Positions 1 to 4,549 of a stretch of 5,433 nucleotides of DNA are shown here, piece by piece. This DNA comes from Candidatus Omnitrophota bacterium (GTDB lineage: Bacteria > Omnitrophota > Gorgyraeia > Gygaellales > Profunditerraquicolaceae), in the NCBI GenBank assembly GCA_023818905.1, contig JAMWDE010000074.1:1-5433 (forward strand), written 5' to 3'. The number at the start of each line of letters is the position of its first letter. The stretch's first letter is position 1. The position numbers and the translations under genes were made by a program. The notes under the pieces were generated by a model, which did not search any database, was not told the origin of the DNA, and was given only the letters and a program-made list of their open reading frames with translations.

Positions 1-1
1 T

Positions 2-34
2 AATACCACCTCCTTTTGGTCTAGAGGCGGTATT
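2..34 (-). promoter_or_regulatory. Strong Shine-Dalgarno site inside a hairpin, probable leader of a gene left of the window
   Basis: On the minus strand, bases 14-7 read AGGAGGTG, a near-perfect Shine-Dalgarno sequence. About 8 bases separate its AGGAGG core from the window edge, so a start codon is expected just outside. Bases 24-34 and 2-12 form an 11-bp stem around an 11-base loop that pairs the Shine-Dalgarno bases. On the minus-strand RNA the only imperfect pair (bases 28/8) is a G-U wobble. On the plus strand the same pair would be an A-C mismatch, so the minus strand is the better-folded one. The alternative is a terminator for a plus-strand gene ending left of the window, because TTTT follows the stem at 33-36. 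The downstream gene is not visible. Confidence 0.45.
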
Positions 35-57
35 TTACATCAAGCTACCCTGACATT

Positions 58-83
58 TCTACTTTGCAGAAAGGTGACATTAT
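58..83. repeat. Imperfect direct repeat, copy 1 (two-block motif)
   Basis: On the plus strand this copy has TCTACTTTG (58-66), a 6-base spacer, then GGTGACATTAT (73-83). Copy 2 at 169-201 matches the first block at 8 of 9 bases and the second at 10 of 11, with a 13-base spacer. TGACATT also occurs immediately before this copy (51-57) and again inside it (75-81), a 24-base period. GACATTTCTACTTTGC-like strings resemble the repeated ends of some insertion sequences, but that is from memory and was not compared with any database. No transposase gene is nearby. Confidence 0.4.
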
Positions 84-115
84 TATATTGCGGTAACATC
101 ACGCCTGTAGCTAAT

Positions 116-145
116 CTTATTGCCACAGACGAGATAAGGCATAAG
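116..145. other. Bulged hairpin between the two direct repeats
   Basis: Bases 116-124 (CTTATTGCC) can pair with 138-145 (GGCATAAG). This gives an 8-bp stem with one bulged base (120) around a 13-base loop. It has no adjacent T run, so it does not look like an intrinsic terminator. It sits between the repeat copies in the spacer beyond the tRNA. It may be part of a decayed mobile element, an RNA structure, or chance. Confidence 0.2.
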
Positions 146-168
146 TATGAACAACCCAGAATGATATG

Positions 169-201
169 TCTATTTTGATAGTGTAACAATGGCGACATTA
201 T
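169..201. repeat. Imperfect direct repeat, copy 2, adjoining the tRNA 3' end
   Basis: This copy has TCTATTTTG (169-177), a 13-base spacer and GGCGACATTAT (191-201), the same two blocks as copy 1 at 58-83 and 111-118 bases away. It ends one base before the 3' end of the tRNA-Arg gene. That is a common place for mobile elements or their remnants, although no attachment-site duplication of the tRNA end is visible in the window. Confidence 0.4.
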
Positions 202-202
202 A

Positions 203-276
203 TGCGCCTAGCTGGACTCGAACCAGCAACGCCTAGCTCCGAAGGCTAGCGCTCTATCCAATTGAGCTATAGGCGC
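203..276 (-). tRNA. tRNA-Arg (anticodon TCG)
   Basis: The 74 bases fold into a complete cloverleaf on the minus strand. The 7-bp acceptor stem (GCGCCTA with TAGGCGC) pairs perfectly. The D stem is GCTC/GAGC, the anticodon stem CTAGC/GCTAG, and the T stem GCTGG/CCAGC with loop TTCGAGT. The variable loop has 5 bases and the discriminator base is A. The anticodon loop CTTCGGA places TCG at positions 34-36, so it reads CGA and probably CGG arginine codons. The 3' CCA is not encoded (TAT follows), so it must be added by CCA transferase. The gene begins 3 bases after the stop codon of the radical SAM gene, with no convincing promoter of its own in between, so it is probably processed from that mRNA. 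No T-rich terminator follows it. Confidence 0.97.
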
Positions 277-279
277 AAG

Positions 280-999
280 TTATATTATCTGGGTTTTCTC
301 ACCCAATATTTCCTGAATTTTTTCTAATTTCTTTCTATCCACAGCTAACACATTGGGCTCGGCAGTGGTTCTAACTGGCGAGTTAAGGTGTATCTTTTCC
401 GGATCTATTCTCTCTATAACCTCTCTTAACTTTCTGATGTGTCTCACATCATCATTCATACCCTTTACCAACATAATCTCTAACCAAATCTTGCCTGGAA
501 ACTCACTTCTTAACTTAATAAGACCTTCTATAATCTCTTCTATCTTTATCTCTGGTAAAGGCCTATCTATCTTTGCGAATATACGAGAGGTTACCGCATC
601 CAAAGAAGGAACTATTATGTCTGCAGACAGAACTCTCTGCCGCACTACATCTGAAGCCAATAATGAGGCATTGGTAATCACTGCTACAGGCGTGGAGGTA
701 AGGCTCTTTATATGAACAATCAAGGTTCCAATTTGGCTGTTTAGAGTTGGCTCTCCTGCACCTGAAAGGGTTATATAGCTCAAATTCTTTGAATCTTGAT
801 TATTTAGTTGTAACCATATCCTTAATTCCTCTAAAATATCTTGCGCTCTAATATATTCTTTTATCTCTTGTGTCTTAAGGGTTGTGACACCTAATTGGCA
901 ATATACGCAATCAAATGTGCATATCTTGTAAGGAGTTAAACTGATCCCTAAAGATAAACCTAACCTACGCGATTGGACTGGACCGTATATATATTTCAT
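280..999 (-). CDS. Radical SAM protein (COG0731-like Fe-S oxidoreductase)
   Basis: This 239-residue protein is a radical SAM enzyme. C27, C31 and C34 form the CX3CX2C motif (CTFDCVYC) that binds the [4Fe-4S] cluster used to cleave S-adenosylmethionine, and SGAGEPTL (79-86) is the SAM-contacting GGE-type motif. The start (YGPVQSRRLGLSLG) is typical of a widespread family related to the COG0731 group, so the ATG at 999 is well placed. The family is usually annotated only as radical SAM protein. Its substrate is unknown to me, and I assign no specific reaction. I see no second cysteine cluster, signal peptide or membrane segment. The ribosome binding site is not recognisable: the bases before ATG are A/T-rich. 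A weak promoter lies upstream at 1022-1050, and the gene runs almost directly into tRNA-Arg. Stop codon TAA. Confidence 0.88.
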   Translation of the reverse strand: MKYIYGPVQSRRLGLSLGISLTPYKICTFDCVYCQLGVTTLKTQEIKEYIRAQDILEELRIWLQLNNQDSKNLSYITLSGAGEPTLNSQIGTLIVHIKSLTSTPVAVITNASLLASDVVRQRVLSADIIVPSLDAVTSRIFAKIDRPLPEIKIEEIIEGLIKLRSEFPGKIWLEIMLVKGMNDDVRHIRKLREVIERIDPEKIHLNSPVRTTAEPNVLAVDRKKLEKIQEILGEKTQII

Positions 1000-1021
1000 A
1001 TTTTATATAAGGTATGCTTTT

Positions 1022-1050
1022 ATTATATTAAAAACCCCGCCCTTTCTTAA
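1022..1050 (-). promoter_or_regulatory. Candidate sigma70 promoter of the radical SAM gene
   Basis: On the minus strand a perfect TATAAT -10 element (1027-1022) lies 17 bases after a weak -35 element TTAAGA (1050-1045, 4 of 6 consensus bases). Transcription would begin near 1015, giving a leader of about 15 bases without a Shine-Dalgarno sequence. The -35 element sits within the terminator hairpin of the upstream CBM48 gene, so the two signals share DNA. A/T richness makes chance -10 matches common here. Confidence 0.4.
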
Positions 1051-1080
1051 GTAAATAAATCTATTTTGGAAAAGGCGGGG
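1030..1080 (-). terminator. Rho-independent terminator of the CBM48 gene
   Basis: On the minus strand CCCCGCC (1080-1074) pairs with GGCGGGG (1041-1035). One mismatch (1073/1042) follows, then four more pairs, closing a roughly 22-base loop. The stem is followed directly by TTTTT (1034-1030) and further A/T bases. The G+C-rich stem plus T run lies 20 bases beyond the CBM48 stop codon, which is the classic intrinsic terminator layout. On the plus strand the stem is followed by TAATATATTC, a poorer T tract, so minus-strand use is favoured. Confidence 0.85.
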
Positions 1081-1100
1081 TAATATATTCTATTATTTTC

Positions 1101-1373
1101 TTACTTTACCTCTATAACATTATTCTGCGAACCAAAAGCATTGTAGACAGTCTGTCTGGCAGGATCAGTAACCCAATTACCATCTACAAAGAATTTATAT
1201 TCATATCTACCTGGTTTTAAACTTATCTTTGTCTTCCAGTTGCCTTTATAATCCTTTTTTGCTGAAATAGAATTGGTATCCCAATTATTAAAACTACCTG
1301 CTAAGCTGACCCTTTTTGCCTGTGGCGCATAAAGAGTAAACACTGTTGGTTTAGCCCTCACTGCTCTTGCCAT
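1101..1373 (-). CDS. Small stand-alone glycogen-binding (CBM48/AMPK-beta-type) domain protein
   Basis: These 90 residues are essentially one early-set immunoglobulin-like CBM48 domain with no catalytic domain. It aligns by eye with the carbohydrate-binding module of the AMP-activated kinase beta subunit: GSFNNW (26-31), YKFFVDGNW (59-67), DP (70-71) and NNVIEVK at the end. The residues that contact glucan in AMPK-beta have counterparts here: W31 (W100), K60 (K126), W67 (W133) and N84 (N150). Binding of glycogen or a similar alpha-glucan is therefore likely, but any further role is inference. There is no signal peptide, so it should be cytoplasmic, perhaps a scaffold, a glycogen-associated protein, or a partner of glycogen enzymes encoded elsewhere. 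It is a one-gene unit: strong promoter, GGAGGG ribosome binding site (1383-1378) 4 bases before ATG, TAA stop, and a terminator just after. This suggests high expression. Confidence 0.88.
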   Translation of the reverse strand: MARAVRAKPTVFTLYAPQAKRVSLAGSFNNWDTNSISAKKDYKGNWKTKISLKPGRYEYKFFVDGNWVTDPARQTVYNAFGSQNNVIEVK

Positions 1374-1397
1374 TACACCCTCCTTTTTCTGTAATTA

Positions 1398-1426
1398 TTT
1401 ATACACAATAATTATATTGCTGTCAA
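1398..1426 (-). promoter_or_regulatory. Near-consensus sigma70 promoter of the CBM48 gene
   Basis: The minus strand has a perfect -35 TTGACA (1426-1421), a 17-base spacer and TATAAA (1403-1398) as the -10 element, one base from consensus. Transcription should start near 1391, leaving a leader of about 18 bases that holds the strong AAGGAGGG ribosome binding site (1385-1378). This is the best promoter in the window and predicts strong expression of the small glycogen-binding protein. Confidence 0.8.
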
Positions 1427-1440
1427 GTTCTTTTGAGAAC
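1427..1440. promoter_or_regulatory. Palindrome abutting the -35 element, possible operator
   Basis: GTTCTTTTGAGAAC is a perfect inverted repeat with 5-base arms and a 4-base centre. It directly touches the upstream edge of the -35 box of the CBM48 promoter. Its position fits a binding site for a dimeric activator or a repressor. It is not the GAAC-N4-GTTC LexA box, because the half-sites are in the opposite order. No regulator gene is adjacent, and a 5-base-arm palindrome can arise by chance. Confidence 0.3.
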
Positions 1441-1632
1441 AGTTACTCTCTGTATGTTATGCCACTCTTCTACCTTTAGGATGCAAGGCAATTCCTAAAC
1501 TCGTTGCCAGATACGCTCTAAAACAAAAACTTAACCACAGCATAATAAATATTTAATTTTGCTAATATAACGTCAACACGCTAATATTACAGGGTTTCCC
1601 CAAGACTATAGTTCCTTTGAAAGGCACAAACC

Positions 1633-2436
1633 TCATACTGCCACAACGCAGATGCCATTTTTATCCGCCAATCTTATAGAACCCTCCTTATCCAAAAATA
1701 ATGTTTTCTCTGCCTCAATAGCCAAACAGGCAGCTCTTACCTTTATAAGATTTTTAATAGTATTTGCCCCCACTACCGGGATATCAAACCGCATATCCTG
1801 CTGAGGTTTACTGACTTTGACTACAACGATATCCCTACCGGCAATCTTACCGGCACGCCTAATAAGTCTATCGGTTCCTTCCAAGGCCTCTACTGCTACA
1901 ATTGCCTTATGTTTAACTGCCACGGTCTGACCTATATCTAATAAAGCAATTGCTTTAGCTAACTCAAAACCAAAATATATATCTTCCCATTCAGTAAAAG
2001 CCGGGTATCTCTTTGTAAGCACGCCTTTCGCAGGTAAGTAATCCTTAATAAAGGTGGTGGAATCTAATAATTCCAAATTTTGCCCCTCCAATATTTCTGC
2101 AACTGCACCAAATATAGTATCTGCCTTCTTATCTCTTATACCTGCAAGTAGTTCCTTTAATGTTTTATCTCGGTTTATCTCCTTGCTAAATAGACGATGG
2201 GGACTAATTTGGCCTGCCATAATTATTCTGGTTATACCTTCGGATTTAAATATCTCTGGCATCTTGGAGAATTCATTTAGATTTATCCAATAGATTTTAT
2301 CCACATATTTTTTTAACCTAAAAGAGGTATCGCCCCTTACAGCGATAGCAACAATATGATAACCTCTCTTCTTTGCAGCTTCAGAAAACACTATAGGCAA
2401 TCTTCTATTACCTGCAATGAGACCGATCTTTTCCAT
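1633..2436 (-). CDS. lpxI: UDP-2,3-diacylglucosamine pyrophosphatase LpxI
   Basis: LpxI hydrolyses UDP-2,3-diacylglucosamine to lipid X (2,3-diacylglucosamine 1-phosphate) and UMP, the fourth step of lipid A synthesis, at the inner membrane surface. It replaces the unrelated LpxH. The 267 residues match the usual family length of about 270-280. The N-terminal IGLIAGNRRLPIVFSEAAKKRGY and the C-terminal QQDMRFDIPVVGANTI (about 212-227) are family hallmarks. The acidic residues D214 and D218 in that segment are the probable region of the catalytic Asp defined in Caulobacter LpxI, though I did not align it residue by residue. The start ATG lies 7 bases after the lpxA stop, with no strong Shine-Dalgarno, so translation probably depends on ribosomes from lpxA. 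The TGA stop is at the expected family C-terminus, so TGA terminates normally here. No lpxB or clear terminator follows. Confidence 0.93.
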   Translation of the reverse strand: MEKIGLIAGNRRLPIVFSEAAKKRGYHIVAIAVRGDTSFRLKKYVDKIYWINLNEFSKMPEIFKSEGITRIIMAGQISPHRLFSKEINRDKTLKELLAGIRDKKADTIFGAVAEILEGQNLELLDSTTFIKDYLPAKGVLTKRYPAFTEWEDIYFGFELAKAIALLDIGQTVAVKHKAIVAVEALEGTDRLIRRAGKIAGRDIVVVKVSKPQQDMRFDIPVVGANTIKNLIKVRAACLAIEAEKTLFLDKEGSIRLADKNGICVVAV

Positions 2437-2443
2437 AGGTTAT

Positions 2444-3229
2444 TTATCCCAAACGGCAGGAACGAGCTATGCCTCTTTGAGAATTTTTTATAAAATCTAC
2501 CAGATAAGAAATTTCGTCGCAAGCTTTCAACTCTTTTTCTATTTTTTCTAAGGCATGCCTTACTGAAAGGCCTTCATTGAATAGTATCCTAAAAGCGCAG
2601 TCAAGCTGTGTTATGGATTCTCTTGAAAAGCCATTGCGTCTTAGACCCACCAGATTCACCCCATACACCCGCGCAGGATGGCCATCGCAGGTGGAATAGG
2701 GAGGAATATCTTGGACAACCTTGGAGCAGCCACCAATGATAGAAAGTGTACCCACCCTAACAAACTGATGGATAGCCACCAAACCTCCTATAACCGCCTT
2801 ATCTTCTACTGTTACATAGCCGGCTAAAGTACCATTGTTAGCAATGATACACTGATTACCAATTCTACAATCATGGGCGACATGTGAGTAAGCCATAAAG
2901 AGATTGTTATTACCTATGATAGTTTTTGAATTCTCTTCTGTGCCAGGATTAAAAGTGCAATATTCACGAATGATATTGTTATCACCTATCTCTAAGAAAC
3001 TCTTTGCCCCTTTATATTTCAAATCTTGGGGGTGGCTACCAATAACTGCGCCAGTGAAGATTTTACAACCTTGTCCAATAGTAGTATTTCCATCAATCAC
3101 GCAAAATGCACCAACTACACTACCTTTTCCTATAGTGACATTATCTCCTATAATAGCATAAGGGCCGACTTCTACATCGTCGGCCAGTTTTGCCTTATCA
3201 GAAACTATGGCGGTCTTATGTATTTTCAT
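2444..3229 (-). CDS. lpxA: Acyl-ACP--UDP-N-acetylglucosamine O-acyltransferase LpxA
   Basis: LpxA transfers a 3-hydroxyacyl chain from acyl carrier protein to the 3-OH of UDP-GlcNAc, the first step of lipid A synthesis, in the cytoplasm as a homotrimer. The 261 residues match the E. coli length (262). Residues 1 to about 180 are hexapeptide repeats forming a left-handed beta helix, followed by a helical C-terminal domain (GVNLVGLRRNGFSRESI). H119 in SHVAHDC corresponds to the catalytic base H125 of E. coli, H116 to H122, and H154 in HQF to H160. G167 aligns with E. coli G173, the hydrocarbon ruler position where Gly permits a long (about C14) acyl chain. The ATG overlaps the fabZ TGA (ATGA) and lacks a good ribosome binding site, which indicates translational coupling to fabZ. 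Stop codon TAA. Confidence 0.96.
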   Translation of the reverse strand: MKIHKTAIVSDKAKLADDVEVGPYAIIGDNVTIGKGSVVGAFCVIDGNTTIGQGCKIFTGAVIGSHPQDLKYKGAKSFLEIGDNNIIREYCTFNPGTEENSKTIIGNNNLFMAYSHVAHDCRIGNQCIIANNGTLAGYVTVEDKAVIGGLVAIHQFVRVGTLSIIGGCSKVVQDIPPYSTCDGHPARVYGVNLVGLRRNGFSRESITQLDCAFRILFNEGLSVRHALEKIEKELKACDEISYLVDFIKNSQRGIARSCRLG

Positions 3230-3492
3230 TTTTCTACAAGAGCAAACATAAAATCTGCCTCTGCCACCACCGTACCATTAACAAGCGCCTTGGCGTAAAC
3301 CTGACCAGTCTTTGACTTTATCTTACCTGCTTCTACTTGCAGTACCAACTGGTCTCCAGGAACCACTGGCTTCCTAAACTTCACATTATCGGCTGCCATA
3401 AAATAGGCTAACTTTCCTATGTTTTCTTCAGGAGATAACATCATTATACCTCCTAACTGTGCCATCGCTTCAATAATTAAAACGCCCGGCAT
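3226..3492 (-). CDS. fabZ: C-terminal part of the FabZ (3-hydroxyacyl-ACP dehydratase) domain, cut off by an in-frame TGA
   Basis: This is the downstream portion of the LpxC-FabZ fusion. The frame is open from the codon after the TGA (3513) to the TGA stop at 3226. The first ATG in it is at 3492, giving 88 residues beginning MPGVLIIEAMAQLGG. FabZ removes water from beta-hydroxyacyl-ACP in fatty acid elongation and forms hotdog-fold dimers or hexamers. The catalytic Glu of IIEAMAQ is present. The catalytic His of HFPG lies 7 codons before this ATG, exactly 14 residues from the Glu as in E. coli H54/E68. A protein started at 3492 would therefore lack the His, the central N-terminal helix region and activity. 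GGAAGG 6 bases before the ATG could serve as a chance ribosome binding site. The rest of the domain is intact and ends at the usual point, so it looks functional or only very recently broken. Confidence 0.8.
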   Translation of the reverse strand: MPGVLIIEAMAQLGGIMMLSPEENIGKLAYFMAADNVKFRKPVVPGDQLVLQVEAGKIKSKTGQVYAKALVNGTVVAEADFMFALVEK

Positions 3493-3513
3493 TAACGGCC
3501 TTCCAGGAAAGTG

Positions 3514-3516
3514 TCA
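3514..3516 (-). other. In-frame TGA replacing the invariant Gly of the FabZ GHFPG motif
   Basis: The fused frame reads ISDYFFK, TGA, HFPGRPLMPGVL. In FabZ proteins this site is FFxGHFPG, so the TGA takes the place of the conserved Gly, and one base change from GGA (G to T) explains it. No frame change is needed: both sides are in the same frame, 440 codons in all including the final stop. The base after TGA is C, a context known in E. coli to terminate weakly. No convincing selenocysteine insertion hairpin follows, and Sec in place of Gly would be odd. A real mutation, a base-calling or assembly error, and readthrough/recoding all remain possible. Confidence 0.9.
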
Positions 3517-4545
3517 TTTGAAGAAATAGTCACTTATAGTTACGTTCTTTATGCCTACCGCCCTTTTACCCTTTTCTAAAAATAAAACCTTATCCACAAA
3601 CAAGAAAGGCTCGCGATGTGGTAATATCTTCATAATGGTCTGGGTATCCAATTCTTCTGTCGCTTGGGGATGATAACTTATCCCTACGCCACCCAAGGTA
3701 GCTCTATTTATCTGCTGTTGTATTTTTCTTACTAACTTTATATTTAAAGAGTGTCCACTTCTTAAGGCAATGATATGACATCTTATAGGCCTGCCTAAAA
3801 GATACAGGTCGCCTAAAAGGTCCAATATCTTATGCCGAATAAACTCATCTTCATAGCGAAGTTTATTTTTTATCACTCCTGTTTTGCCCAATACTAATGT
3901 ATTACTGTAATCAGCTCCCTTACCCAATCCCTGCCTTTGCAGTTCCTCAACTTCATCCTCAAGACAGAATGTACGCGCAAAAGCGATCTCCTGTCTGAAT
4001 AATTCTGCATCTTTTAAGTTTATCTCCATAAATTGACTCTTCAGTAATGGATGATTGTAGCTTAAGGTGTAGGATATTTTAAATTCTGGCGAAGGAACTG
4101 CTACTAATGAAGCATCCTCTTCTTCTACGAAAACCGGCTCTTTCAAATCATAGAAATGCCTCTCTTTCTCCTGTTCCTCCATACCTGCCTTGCTTAATAC
4201 TTCTAAAAAATCAACACAGCTTCCATCTAAACCTGGCACTTCATTGTTATCCATCTCTACAACAAGATTGTCTATCTTAAGACCTGCTAGAGCTGCCATA
4301 AGATGCTCTATGGTGTGTATCTCAATATTATCTTTTCCTATAGAGGTACGACGTAGACTGCGCAGTTGAGGCAAGAGATAATCAATGGATGCCTTTACTA
4401 CCGGTCGTCCAGGTAAATCTATGCGAATAAAGTTTATACCTGTATCTACATCTGCAGGTTTGAAGGTAATATTTACTTTGTGGGCAGTGTGTAATCCAAC
4501 TCCTTCTAAACTTACTTCTCTTGCAATTGTTTTCTGCTTCTCCAT
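3514..4545 (-). CDS. lpxC: UDP-3-O-acyl-N-acetylglucosamine deacetylase LpxC, fused to the start of FabZ
   Basis: LpxC removes the acetyl group from UDP-3-O-acyl-GlcNAc, the committed zinc-dependent step of lipid A synthesis in the cytoplasm. Residues 1 to about 290 form a complete LpxC. H81 (TIEHLMAAL), H238 and D242 ([13 protein letters not shown]) are the zinc ligands, E80 is the catalytic base (E. coli E78), and D246 and H265 (RSGHSLN) are the remaining active-site residues. From about residue 297, [24 protein letters not shown] starts a FabZ domain, as in the bifunctional LpxC/FabZ proteins of Bacteroidota and some other phyla. The frame stops at TGA after FFK343. Without that stop the protein would be 439 residues, close to other fusions. 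The truncated product should keep LpxC activity but carry a useless stub of about 47 residues. The ATG is 4 bases after the lpxD stop, and the ribosome binding site is weak. Confidence 0.95.
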   Translation of the reverse strand: MEKQKTIAREVSLEGVGLHTAHKVNITFKPADVDTGINFIRIDLPGRPVVKASIDYLLPQLRSLRRTSIGKDNIEIHTIEHLMAALAGLKIDNLVVEMDNNEVPGLDGSCVDFLEVLSKAGMEEQEKERHFYDLKEPVFVEEEDASLVAVPSPEFKISYTLSYNHPLLKSQFMEINLKDAELFRQEIAFARTFCLEDEVEELQRQGLGKGADYSNTLVLGKTGVIKNKLRYEDEFIRHKILDLLGDLYLLGRPIRCHIIALRSGHSLNIKLVRKIQQQINRATLGGVGISYHPQATEELDTQTIMKILPHREPFLFVDKVLFLEKGKRAVGIKNVTISDYFFK

Positions 4546-4549
4546 ACTC

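Noticed and set aside
353..715. Plus-strand open frames over the radical SAM, lpxI, lpxA, fabZ and lpxD genes (for example 353-715, 2054-2293, 2904-3298, 4763-5029)
   Set aside because: All lie opposite clearly recognised minus-strand genes and show no family resemblance or ribosome binding sites.
1487..1508. Inverted repeat GGCAA/TTGCC in the spacer
   Set aside because: There are only 5 pairs around a 12-base loop, with no T run and no promoter context. It is indistinguishable from chance.
1457..1543. A 28-codon minus-strand reading frame beginning MLWLSFCFRAYLATSLG
   Set aside because: It has no ribosome binding site and no family I recognise, and it is of a length expected by chance in A/T-rich spacer. 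It could be a gene remnant, but nothing supports that.
3470..3516. Selenocysteine insertion at the TGA
   Set aside because: The following bases form only 3-bp stems (CCT/AGG, GGC/GCC), not a bacterial SECIS hairpin. The family has Gly here, not Cys or Sec.
3505..3560. Frameshift between lpxC and fabZ
   Set aside because: Codon-by-codon reading shows both parts are in one frame with a single TGA between them. No base insertion or deletion is needed.
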